Source: Lacticaseibacillus manihotivorans DSM 13343 = JCM 12514
Lineage (GTDB): Bacteria; Bacillota; Bacilli; Lactobacillales; Lactobacillaceae
DNA length: 64,000 nt
Assembly (NCBI RefSeq): GCF_001435035.1
Contig: NZ_AZEU01000018.1
Span: 57,750 to 121,749, forward strand
Direction of reading: 5' to 3'
Shown here one piece after another: positions 35,869 through 43,360 of the stretch (positions are counted from its first letter, which is position 1; every line of letters begins with the position of its first letter). The notes under the pieces were generated by a model, which ran no database searches, was not told the DNA's origin, and saw nothing but the letters and a program-made list of their open reading frames with translations. Made by a program: the position numbers and the translations under genes.

Positions 35869-35901
35869 AAAAAAACACCCAGGAAATTTTCCTGAGTGCT
35901 T
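35869..35901 (-). terminator. Terminator of rpsO
   Basis: AGCACTCAGGAAAA..TTTTCCTGGGTGTT hairpin with seven T on the minus strand. Confidence 0.9.
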
Positions 35902-35909
35902 CTTGGATA

Positions 35910-36179
35910 TTAACGACGCAGACCTAAAGCCTTGATGAGGTCACGGTAACGGGTAATATCTTTGTTACGCAAGTAGCGTAATAAGTTACGACGTTGGCCG
36001 ATTTTCTTCATCAAACCAACATATGAATGATGGTCCTTATGATGAACATCCAAGTGATCGTTTAATGCTAAGATGTCAGCAGTCAAAACCGCGATTTGGA
36101 CTTCTGGTGAGCCAGTGTCGCCTTCGTGACGTGCGAACTTAGCGATGATTTCGTTCTTTTGTGTTTGTGAAATAGCCAT
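35910..36179 (-). CDS. rpsO: 30S ribosomal protein S15
   Basis: An 89-aa primary 16S rRNA-binding protein. [16 protein letters not shown] and [32 protein letters not shown] are the conserved S15 segments. ATG preceded by AAAGGTGGAAATAACTC. The leader of about 85 nt can fold TGAACC..GGTTCA and may be an autoregulatory site, as S15 leaders are in other bacteria. Confidence 0.98.
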   Translation of the reverse strand: MAISQTQKNEIIAKFARHEGDTGSPEVQIAVLTADILALNDHLDVHHKDHHSYVGLMKKIGQRRNLLRYLRNKDITRYRDLIKALGLRR

Positions 36180-36271
36180 GAGTTATTTCCACCTTTCAAA
36201 TATAATTGCCTGAGACTGAGAATTGCGCGGTGAACCGCAAAGCTAAGTGACAGGTTCAAAAGTACTCGTTA

Positions 36272-36300
36272 ACTTTACAAGACTCATGCGGAAAATGCAA
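36272..36300 (-). promoter_or_regulatory. Promoter of rpsO
   Basis: Minus strand: -35 TTGCAT (36295-36300), 17-bp spacer, -10 TAAAGT (36272-36277). Confidence 0.7.
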
Positions 36301-36363
36301 GTTTTTTCCCTTTTACCTTTTTGGGAAAATTTGCTATCAAGCAATTTTCCTTTACGGTTTTTA

Positions 36364-36392
36364 TTGCAATGCTTTCTAGGCTTAGGTATAAT
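36364..36392 (+). promoter_or_regulatory. Promoter of rpsT
   Basis: -35 TTGCAA (36364-36369), 17-bp spacer, perfect -10 TATAAT (36387-36392). Confidence 0.8.
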
Positions 36393-36449
36393 GTTTGCTG
36401 TTGAAGCAAAAACCATGGTATCAACTAATAAACTCCGGAGGTGAACCTC

Positions 36450-36704
36450 ATGCCACAAATCAAATCTGCTATCAAGCGCGTGAAGACTCAAGAAGCTTCA
36501 CGCCAAGCTAACGCAGCGCAATCCAGCGCTTTGCGTAGCACGATCAAGAAGTTCAAGGCTGCCCAAGCAGCTGGTGCGGACAACGCTGCTGACTTATTAA
36601 AGGATGCAACTCGCGCCATCGATAAAGCCGAAACTAAAGGCTTGATCCACAAGAACAAAGCCGGCCGCGATAAGAGCCGTCTTTCCGCATTACTGAACAA
36701 GTAA
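36450..36704 (+). CDS. rpsT: 30S ribosomal protein S20
   Basis: An 84-aa basic helical protein of the small subunit. [32 protein letters not shown] and [21 protein letters not shown] are typical S20. The ATG at 36450 lies behind GGAGGTGAACCTC. Monocistronic and divergent from rpsO, next to holA as in many Firmicutes. Confidence 0.97.
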   Translation: MPQIKSAIKRVKTQEASRQANAAQSSALRSTIKKFKAAQAAGADNAADLLKDATRAIDKAETKGLIHKNKAGRDKSRLSALLNK

Positions 36705-36711
36705 TCGCGAT

Positions 36712-36737
36712 GCTTCGCTTCGGCGGAGCTTTTTTTG
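36712..36737 (+). terminator. Terminator of rpsT
   Basis: GCTTCGC-TTCG-GCGGAGC with seven T. Family-2 unit a starts at the last T. Confidence 0.88.
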
Positions 36738-36869
36738 TCCAGTGGTTTTCAAAACGGGTTTAGCACCAAGGATAGCCTAGCGTGAGGCTTTGAGACGCTC
36801 TTTGTCTCGAAGTCGCATACGTAGCTATTCGTAGGTGCGTTGTTTTGAAAACCACGACGCTGTGCCCAG
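36737..36869 (+). repeat. Family-2 hairpin unit a, behind the rpsT terminator
   Basis: Opens GTCCAG, then stem TGGTTTTCAAAAC, loop GGGTTTAGCACCAAGGATAGCC, inner stems including TTTGAGACG..CTTTGTCTCGAA, return GTAGCTATTCGTAGGTGCGTT, stem GTTTTGAAAACCA, and CGACGCTGTGCCCAG. The GCACC of the loop can pair with GGTGC of the return arm. Confidence 0.85.
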
Positions 36870-36990
36870 AGTTTTGAAAAACGGGTTTAGTCGATCAGAC
36901 TACCTAGACTGAGGCGTTGAGTCCGATTTTGACTCGATGTCTCAGTCGTAGCTAACTGCGTCGACGTTGCTTTTCAAAACGCGAGGATGA
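36862..36990 (+). repeat. Family-2 hairpin unit b, tandem with unit a
   Basis: Shares the GTGCCCAG junction with unit a, then stem AGTTTTGAAAA, loop CGGGTTTAGTCGATCAGACTACC, inner stem GACTGAGGCGTTGAGTC..GACTCGATGTCTCAGTC, return GTAGCTAACTGCGTCGACGTTG, stem CTTTTCAAAAC. Here the loop-return pairing is GTCGA with TCGAC instead of GCACC with GGTGC, a compensated change. Confidence 0.85.
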
Positions 36991-36998
36991 TCCAAATC

Positions 36999-37038
36999 AA
37001 AAATGCGACCTCACCTTTTCTGTGAAGTCGCATTTTTA
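36999..37038 (-). terminator. Terminator of comEA-comEC-holA
   Basis: AAAATGCGACTTCAC..GTGAGGTCGCATTTT-type hairpin with T-rich flanks on both sides. It lies at the holA stop. Confidence 0.88.
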
Positions 37039-38058
37039 ATTGCGCTTGGCCGCATATTGTAAAACAAATAACTCAAACGCCAATTCTTTATTCACTTGAC
37101 CCGTCTTCATCCCCGCTTCAGTATCCACTAAGCCCAGATATGCCTGACGCAAGGCAGTTGGATTCAGCCGTTCAGCACTGCGCCAAGCCAACTTCACCCG
37201 GTATGGATGAACTTTTAGTGTTTGCGCGACACTGCCTTGAGAATAGCCTTTGTTGGCCAAGATCTTGACTTGTAACAGTAATCGGAATTGACTGATCAAC
37301 AAGGGATTTAAGCGGATCGGTTCTTCTTTTTGCAGTAAAAGATCGCGATAAATACTGAGGGCTTCCGTTACATTCCTCGCTAACACCGCACTGACCAAAT
37401 CAAAAACACGGTCAGATAACTGCTTAGGCACCAGTTGTGACACCGCCGAAGCATCCAAAGTAGCGCCACTAGCGGCATATAACGACAATTTCGGCAATTG
37501 CGCCATCATCACAGAATAATTCGCATTGCTACGCTGTGCCAAAGTCGCGATGCCATCTGGCGTGACGTTGATTTTTTGTTGGCGTAACGCATTAGTGACC
37601 GCAGTTTTTGCCGCACGTTCATCAAGTGGCGCCAAGTCAACGACCACCGCTGATTTTTTCAGCGCCTTCGTCAAACGTTTGCGTTCATCGAGCTTAGCAT
37701 AAGATGCGACTAATACCATGATTGTCGAATCCACCGGTGCTTTAAAATAAGCTGTCAGCGCATCGAGATCGTGGACGATTTTGCTGGTCGCTTTCTCCCC
37801 GGTGAGAAAATATGGATCTTGAATCACCACTTCACGATAATCGCCAAAAAACGGTGGCGAAGCGGCATCATCAAGCGCCACAGCAACCGGGGTTTGTCGC
37901 ATGTCATAAGTCGCGAAATTCATGGTTGCTTCTGACTCAGGGATCAACGCTTTTAGAGCGTCAAGGGCTTGTTGTTGCAGTGCGGATTCAGTCCCTAATA
38001 AAACCACCAATGGCGGCTTATTTTTCGTCAAGCTTTGCAAAAATTCAGGGACTCGCAT
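37036..38058 (-). CDS. holA: DNA polymerase III delta subunit
   Basis: A 340-aa clamp-loader subunit that opens the beta clamp. The degenerate P-loop region LVVLLGTESALQQQALDAL and LVASYAKLDERKRLTKALKK match Firmicutes HolA, and the helical C-terminal domain with NPLLISQFRLLLQVKILANKGYSQ is present. It follows comEC by 3 bp, and rpsT lies next door on the other strand, the conserved order. Start: ATG with AAAGGAGTAATCT. Confidence 0.93.
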   Translation of the reverse strand: MRVPEFLQSLTKNKPPLVVLLGTESALQQQALDALKALIPESEATMNFATYDMRQTPVAVALDDAASPPFFGDYREVVIQDPYFLTGEKATSKIVHDLDALTAYFKAPVDSTIMVLVASYAKLDERKRLTKALKKSAVVVDLAPLDERAAKTAVTNALRQQKINVTPDGIATLAQRSNANYSVMMAQLPKLSLYAASGATLDASAVSQLVPKQLSDRVFDLVSAVLARNVTEALSIYRDLLLQKEEPIRLNPLLISQFRLLLQVKILANKGYSQGSVAQTLKVHPYRVKLAWRSAERLNPTALRQAYLGLVDTEAGMKTGQVNKELAFELFVLQYAAKRN

Positions 38059-38061
38059 AGA

Positions 38062-40215
38062 TTACTCCTTTAAAAATTGATGTAGTTGCGCATTTTCAAT
38101 CCAAAGCATCCCACTGGTTGCCGTGTTATACCAAGGATCACCCGCCGCTTCCAATGTTGCGATGGTTTGCGGCGTCGGGTGCCCATAGCGATTGTTCACG
38201 CCGGCTGAAATTAAAGCCGCTTTGAGATGCCATTGATCGATAAAGGCTGGACTTGAGCTGGTGCTAGAGCCATGATGGCCGACTTTTAAATAGTCGACGG
38301 CTAAATGTTGTGGGATTAATTCGCGAGATTCCACCCCTGCATCCGCATCACCAGTCAACAGCCAATTGCTGTTATCTATCTTACCATATAGCACGATCGA
38401 ATCTGCGTTTTTCTCCGTGGCATCGGTGGATTTTGGCGCCACCACCTGCATTGAAATCAAGCCAGCATGAATGGTATCGCCAGCTAAAACTGTGCGCCAC
38501 TGGTTGACCTGTCCCTGCGCCGCTTTTTGAATCACGGGTTGATCAATCGCTAATGGCGTTGAGATCATCATATTCACAGGGATTTGCTCGGTCAAAACTG
38601 CTGCATCTCCAACATGATCTGCATCGGCATGGGTCAACACCAAGGTGTCCAAGTGCGAATACCCGCGCGCATACAAATAATTGAGGATCACGCGCAATGC
38701 AGGCGGGTTGGTACTGGTGCCAAAAATTCGTCCGCCAGTGTCCACCAACATCGTGCCCGACTTGTTGGCCCCTTCGATCAAAATTGCATCGCCTTGGCCC
38801 ACATCAAACACGATCACCCGCGTTTGGGGATGCCAATTCGCCGCGACATAAGCCACTGCTAACCACACGATAAAATATCTGAGTCGATGTTGCGCGGTGC
38901 TGATCAAAAAAATGATCACCCCGATGATCGCCAAAGTTCCAGGCACTGCCCCAAACACGACCAATCCCGGTAAATTTGCTAATCCAGTGAGCCCTTTTTC
39001 ACCTTGAGTCAACGCCCACTCTAAGCCATTGGTCAAACCAGTTTGAGGAAAGATTATCACAAAGACCAACAACGGCATCACCGCTAATTCAAAAACCGGC
39101 ATCAACAACCAATTAAACCACCCGCTTAACAAATGAATGCGATAAGTTTGCGCTACCACCACCGGCAAACTGGTGCCAACTAAACGCCAAGCCAATTGCC
39201 AGGCTGGCATTTCTGGTAACAACATCAACACACCAGTCAGCAAATAGGTCAATTGCCCACCAAACGTATGCAACACCAAGGGTCGCCACAATAAATTACC
39301 TGCCAATACGATGCTGAAAACGTCAACAGTCCCTAAATTCAAATGCAAGCGACTGTTCAAACTCAAACCTACTCGCATCCACACTGCTCGCAAAATACCA
39401 GCACCTGGCGGAATCAAGCTCAACAGTGCCGGCAAGCTAAAAATCAGCGCCCAATCGATTGCTTCTTTGGGAATCCGCAGGCGGTCGCTTAACCAATACA
39501 CAGCGCCAATCAAGGCAAATAAATGTAAGCCTGAAACCGAAAATAAATGAAAAATCCCCAGCGCAATAAACGTTTGCCGCATGCCATCTGCATCCCCATC
39601 GACTTGTCCTAATAACAGGCCTTTGGCATAACGGCTGACATGTGCAGGCAAGGACTCAATTCGGCGGAGCAACCAGGCACGCACCCCGTATAACCATTCG
39701 CTTAAATTTTGAGCGGGCCGGATTCGCCAAACCAGTGGCTCAGTCGGTTGTTGATAGGCTTGATGCGCTTGCGCCCAAGCATAATTGGCATAATCAAATT
39801 CATATTCATTGCGCGCACCTGACAAGCGAATAGGTATTTTCTTGACGGTGACGCTCACAGGCTCATGTAACTGGCGCAATTGATCTGCGACTGTTTCTGA
39901 CACATTCGCACTACCACTGGTGGGGACCCCATTTGCAGCAGTGCCAAAATAACGCACGAACGTTCCAGTGATTGTCCAGCTGGTCGGCATCACGAGAATT
40001 TGACCTTGGGGGAGCGGCGGCGTCTTTTGCAACTGTTGCTCATGATAACCGACTAACGCACCGCCAACCAAAGCAACCAATAACCACCAGCCCAATAAAC
40101 GCCGAGTTTTGTATAAGGTCCAGCTCACCAAGATAACACCCACCCAAGCTGGCCCAACAAAAAACAAGATCCCGGCTAAAAATGCCGCAGTTAGCGGCCA
40201 CACGCGCCCATTCAT
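38062..40215 (-). CDS. comEC: Competence DNA-translocation protein ComEC/Rec2
   Basis: A 717-aa polytopic membrane protein proposed to form the channel for single-stranded DNA uptake. It has N-terminal hydrophobic helices and an OB-like DUF4131 region, then a competence domain with many helices (GLLLGQVDGDADGMRQTFIALGIFHLFSVSGLH). The C-terminal metallo-beta-lactamase domain has VLTHADADHVGDA and DYLKVGHHGSSTSS. Length and motifs are intact. The start overlaps comEA by 4 bp. comEB is absent between comEA and comEC. Confidence 0.93.
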   Translation of the reverse strand: MNGRVWPLTAAFLAGILFFVGPAWVGVILVSWTLYKTRRLLGWWLLVALVGGALVGYHEQQLQKTPPLPQGQILVMPTSWTITGTFVRYFGTAANGVPTSGSANVSETVADQLRQLHEPVSVTVKKIPIRLSGARNEYEFDYANYAWAQAHQAYQQPTEPLVWRIRPAQNLSEWLYGVRAWLLRRIESLPAHVSRYAKGLLLGQVDGDADGMRQTFIALGIFHLFSVSGLHLFALIGAVYWLSDRLRIPKEAIDWALIFSLPALLSLIPPGAGILRAVWMRVGLSLNSRLHLNLGTVDVFSIVLAGNLLWRPLVLHTFGGQLTYLLTGVLMLLPEMPAWQLAWRLVGTSLPVVVAQTYRIHLLSGWFNWLLMPVFELAVMPLLVFVIIFPQTGLTNGLEWALTQGEKGLTGLANLPGLVVFGAVPGTLAIIGVIIFLISTAQHRLRYFIVWLAVAYVAANWHPQTRVIVFDVGQGDAILIEGANKSGTMLVDTGGRIFGTSTNPPALRVILNYLYARGYSHLDTLVLTHADADHVGDAAVLTEQIPVNMMISTPLAIDQPVIQKAAQGQVNQWRTVLAGDTIHAGLISMQVVAPKSTDATEKNADSIVLYGKIDNSNWLLTGDADAGVESRELIPQHLAVDYLKVGHHGSSTSSSPAFIDQWHLKAALISAGVNNRYGHPTPQTIATLEAAGDPWYNTATSGMLWIENAQLHQFLKE

Positions 40216-40868
40216 GGCCCCACCGTGATAAAAGGTGCCAGTTTCTCAAAGGTTTTGTCGCCAATGCCAGAGACAGATTTTAAATCATCGATCGACTGAA
40301 AACCGCCGTTGGCATCGCGATAGGCGATGATGTCTTCGGCTTTCTTCGGCCCCACGCCACTTAACGTTTGCAATTCTTCGCTGGTTGCCGTGTTGAGATT
40401 CACCAAGTCACCACTGGTATTCGTGCTTCCAGTCACGCCCCCACTACTAGCAGTTTGTGGGGTTCTTGACGCATCAGTTGTCGTTGCTCCTTTGATTGGA
40501 ATCAACAAACTTTCTTGATCATGCGCCACTGCCGCTAAATTGATGGTTGACGCATCTGCGTTGCTTGCTAATCCGCCGGCGGCTTTAACGATCGCATCCC
40601 AGCGCGTGGTACTACCATCGACTGGATACAAACCGGGATGGGCCACTGCCCCTTTGATTTCGACATAGCCCGCTTGTGGGATACTGCTTGCACTCGATGA
40701 GTTGCTACTGGCACTGCTACTGACGACGATACTGCCAGATTCAGCCACCGGTGCCAAGTCATTGGTAGCAGGCGCACTTTGCCCTTGCCACCAAATAAAC
40801 CCCAGGCCACCTAGCGCTAGGACAGCGATCACGCCGTATTGTTTGACCCAAATTTTGAATTGTTCCAT
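40212..40868 (-). CDS. comEA: Competence DNA receptor ComEA
   Basis: A 218-aa protein with one N-terminal transmembrane anchor (about residues 12-29), a Ser-rich linker, an SLBB domain (VEIKGAVAHPGLYPVDGSTT) and a C-terminal double helix-hairpin-helix. The last contains LVNLNTATSEELQTLSGVGPKKAEDIIAYR and DLKSVSGIGDKTFEKL and binds double-stranded DNA outside the membrane. The ATG at 40868 has GGAGGG seven bases upstream. First gene of the late competence operon. Confidence 0.94.
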   Translation of the reverse strand: MEQFKIWVKQYGVIAVLALGGLGFIWWQGQSAPATNDLAPVAESGSIVVSSSASSNSSSASSIPQAGYVEIKGAVAHPGLYPVDGSTTRWDAIVKAAGGLASNADASTINLAAVAHDQESLLIPIKGATTTDASRTPQTASSGGVTGSTNTSGDLVNLNTATSEELQTLSGVGPKKAEDIIAYRDANGGFQSIDDLKSVSGIGDKTFEKLAPFITVGP

Positions 40869-40939
40869 GCCCAAACCCTCCTTACTAATAAATTTTGCAA
40901 TTTAAAGGGGATTTGATACTTCACTCATCAAAATTTAAT

Positions 40940-40982
40940 CAAAAAATCACCTGATCGAGAATCCCTCAATCAAGTGATTTTA
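40940..40982 (-). terminator. Terminator of ylbG-rsmD-coaD-ylbL
   Basis: AAATCACTTGATTGAGG..CTCGATCAGGTGATTT hairpin with a T-run on the minus strand. Confidence 0.88.
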
Positions 40983-40984
40983 AC

Positions 40985-42019
40985 TTAACGCGTGCGCAAG
41001 TAGTCTAACGCGTCTTGCAAGGTATGCACTGGCACAATTTTCATCGTGCTGTGCAACTGCTTGGCGGTTTTTTTGGCGACAGCATAATTATTTTGATAGC
41101 TCGGGTCGAGTTTCAATATTTTTTTCGTGGCAGCGTCGTTCGGCGCAAAGAAAACTTTGGCATGTTCTCTATTGGCCATATAAACTTTCTTGTCGATGCC
41201 ACCAATTTGACCGACCGTACCATCAGCATCGATGGTCCCAGTCCCGGCAATATTTTGACCGCGGCGCCAGTTCGAATGCGTGATCTGCGTGTAAGTTTGC
41301 ACGGCAAACATCAAACCAGCGCTCGGTCCGCCGATTGATCCCGCATCAATGGTCACTTTCGGCTTCGTGGTGGTTTTCGTGTTTTCTGTCAAAGTAATGC
41401 CGATCCCGGCTTTCTTTGAACCAGGTAGTTGCATCAGCGTTCCCGTCGCATGATGAGTTTTGCCTTTGTGCAAATAAGTCAACGTAATCGAAGACCTGAC
41501 TTGACGCTGTTGAATCGCCTTGACATAAGCGTCTGCGGTGGTGTAATGCTTGCCATCCAATTGGGTGATGGTGTCGCCTAAGGCCAGTTTCCCGGCAAAA
41601 GGCGAATGTTTCAGCACACTCATGACATAAATGCCTAAGTGATCGATGGTGTAAGGCTTTTTGGCAGCTTTGAAGGCAGCAGCGATCGCATTATCGGCAG
41701 CAGATTTGATGTAGTAGCGCTGCAAGGCATCATATTCTGCGCTGGAATCATCCCCCATTAAGTCGCTTTGGGCATCGACTTCAGCATAAGGTTGCAACTT
41801 GCCCCACAATAACACTGCCGGACTCGCTGGCCCGACAATACCAACTGTAGTCAACATGTAACTGCCTTTGGCGGTATCTTTTATGCCGGCGACTTTCACA
41901 TAAGGTTTCAGCGATTCAGCCGAGCCTGGCACTTCAACGTATTTGCCTGTCGGCCATAAAAACAGCCAAACCAGCGCGACGATTGCCAAGCCAATGACAG
42001 CCCACCAACGTTTACGCAT
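40985..42019 (-). CDS. ylbL: Membrane PDZ-Lon (S16) serine protease, YlbL/SepM-like
   Basis: A 344-aa protein with an N-terminal anchor (about residues 7-26), a PDZ domain (FAGKLALGDTITQLDGKHYTTADAYVKAIQ) and a Lon-type catalytic domain. Catalytic Ser lies in IDAGSIGGPSAGLMFAV and catalytic Lys in VGQIGGIDKKVYMA. Bacillus YlbL and streptococcal SepM act outside the membrane on checkpoint inhibitors or competence peptides. The start at 42019 overlaps the coaD stop by 8 bp. Confidence 0.9.
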   Translation of the reverse strand: MRKRWWAVIGLAIVALVWLFLWPTGKYVEVPGSAESLKPYVKVAGIKDTAKGSYMLTTVGIVGPASPAVLLWGKLQPYAEVDAQSDLMGDDSSAEYDALQRYYIKSAADNAIAAAFKAAKKPYTIDHLGIYVMSVLKHSPFAGKLALGDTITQLDGKHYTTADAYVKAIQQRQVRSSITLTYLHKGKTHHATGTLMQLPGSKKAGIGITLTENTKTTTKPKVTIDAGSIGGPSAGLMFAVQTYTQITHSNWRRGQNIAGTGTIDADGTVGQIGGIDKKVYMANREHAKVFFAPNDAATKKILKLDPSYQNNYAVAKKTAKQLHSTMKIVPVHTLQDALDYLRTR

Positions 42020-42509
42020 GATGATCCCCACCAAACTTTTCGCTCAAAGCTTGCGCGATATTTGCTGGCACCAGTTTTGACACATCCGCCCCAAAACTCG
42101 CCACTTCTTTGACCATGCTGGAGGACAAATTCCGATACTTAGGATCTGCCAACAAAAACACGGTTTCCACTTGCGGTGCTAATTGGCTGTTGATGGTGGC
42201 AACGTCGGCTTCATAGGCGAAGTCTTGCGGACTGCGCAAACCACGGACCATATACTGGGCCCCAAGCGACTGGGCAAAGGCCACGGTCAATTGATGCGGC
42301 AAAGCCACAACTTTGACATTTGGCAAGTTTGCCACTGCCGCTTGAATCAACGCTTGTTTTTCATCGGCGCTGAATAACGGGTGCTTTTTGATATTGGTCA
42401 TACAAGCGATGATCACGTCATCAAATAAACTAGCCGCCCGCGTCACGGTATCCAAATGCCCGTTAGTAAACGGATCAAAACTTCCAGGAAAAATCGCCTT
42501 GCGCGTCAT
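42012..42509 (-). CDS. coaD: Phosphopantetheine adenylyltransferase
   Basis: A 165-aa enzyme of coenzyme A synthesis that transfers AMP to 4'-phosphopantetheine. The nucleotidyltransferase motif FPGSFDPFTNGHLD is at the N-terminus, YMVRGLRSPQDFAYE follows, and NLSSSMVKEVA replaces the ISSTxVR signature. It overlaps rsmD by 4 bp in the conserved ylbG-rsmD-coaD-ylbL order. Confidence 0.96.
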   Translation of the reverse strand: MTRKAIFPGSFDPFTNGHLDTVTRAASLFDDVIIACMTNIKKHPLFSADEKQALIQAAVANLPNVKVVALPHQLTVAFAQSLGAQYMVRGLRSPQDFAYEADVATINSQLAPQVETVFLLADPKYRNLSSSMVKEVASFGADVSKLVPANIAQALSEKFGGDHHA

Positions 42510-43060
42510 TTTGTCACCGCCTTTTGCAAGATCAACACTTGAGCGACGCCATAAGTTTGATGCCGCAAAATGTCATAGCCTGAAATCGCGTCTGGATATT
42601 GCAAGTCTAAACCAGTTTCCAGCAAGACGATGCCATCATCGGTTAAGAGATCCAATTCAAGAAAGCTTTGCAATTGATCCAAGACTTCTTGTTTGGCATA
42701 AGGCGGATCGGCCATGATCAAATCGAAGTGATGCCCAGCTAAATTGTGCATCGCTTTGTCCACTGGCGCTTTGATCACGGTAAAGCGATCGGCGGCATGG
42801 GTTTTTTCCAAATTTTGGTGAATAGTTTTGATCGCCGCATATTGGCGGTCGACCAATGTCCCATGACTCATTCCGCGAGACACCGCTTCGATGCCTAATG
42901 CCCCAGTGCCGGCATACAGATCCAGCACTTCACCGCCATCAAAGTAAGGGCCGATCATATTAAACATCGACTCTTTGACTTTGTCAGCCGTCGGGCGCGT
43001 CAAATTGCCTGGCACAGCTTCCAATTTCAACCCGCGAAAGTCTCCTGTGATCACACGCAT
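42506..43060 (-). CDS. rsmD: 16S rRNA (guanine966-N2)-methyltransferase RsmD
   Basis: A 184-aa SAM-dependent methyltransferase. MRVITGDFRGLKLEAVPG is the family N-terminus, VLDLYAGTGALGIEAVSRG the SAM-binding motif I, and LIMADPPYAKQE the catalytic DPPY motif. Its ATG overlaps the ylbG stop. Confidence 0.95.
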   Translation of the reverse strand: MRVITGDFRGLKLEAVPGNLTRPTADKVKESMFNMIGPYFDGGEVLDLYAGTGALGIEAVSRGMSHGTLVDRQYAAIKTIHQNLEKTHAADRFTVIKAPVDKAMHNLAGHHFDLIMADPPYAKQEVLDQLQSFLELDLLTDDGIVLLETGLDLQYPDAISGYDILRHQTYGVAQVLILQKAVTK

Positions 43061-43347
43061 TAGGCTTCCTCCTGAGCGGCCTTTTTCAGCCGATTCATCG
43101 CCGTATCTTGGTCTGGGCCGTATTCAGTGGCCAGTTCTGGGCGCATCGACACTTCCGTCGACTTTACAAAGCGCAGTTTTTGCAACTTGGCTTGCGTGTC
43201 TGCCACTTGATCTTGATCCAGATACAAGTACACATATTTCATTTTTTTTGAGACATACATCACAGTGCCGTAATGGCGCAAGGCACGGATCTGCTTTAAG
43301 GAGTAGACCCATACCACTAGCCCGACACGTTTGGTGACTGCCAACAT
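43060..43347 (-). CDS. ylbG: YlbG family protein (DUF2129)
   Basis: A 95-aa protein matching YlbG through RVGLVVWVYSLKQIRALRHYG and YVSKKMKYVYLYLD. Family function is unknown. The ATG at 43347 has AGGTGG eight bases upstream, overlapping the pyc stop, so it belongs to the transcript running from ftsW-pyc. It carries a longer acidic C-terminal tail than Bacillus YlbG. Confidence 0.9.
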   Translation of the reverse strand: MLAVTKRVGLVVWVYSLKQIRALRHYGTVMYVSKKMKYVYLYLDQDQVADTQAKLQKLRFVKSTEVSMRPELATEYGPDQDTAMNRLKKAAQEEA

Positions 43348-43360
43348 ATTCAAGACCACC

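Noticed and set aside
36737..36990. CRISPR-like array behind rpsT
   Set aside because: Two imperfect hairpin units with variable stems, no regular direct repeats or spacers, and no cas genes in the window.
38062..40868. Disrupted competence operon because comEB is absent
   Set aside because: Lactobacilli commonly lack comEB between comEA and comEC. The 4-bp overlap shows an intact two-gene junction.
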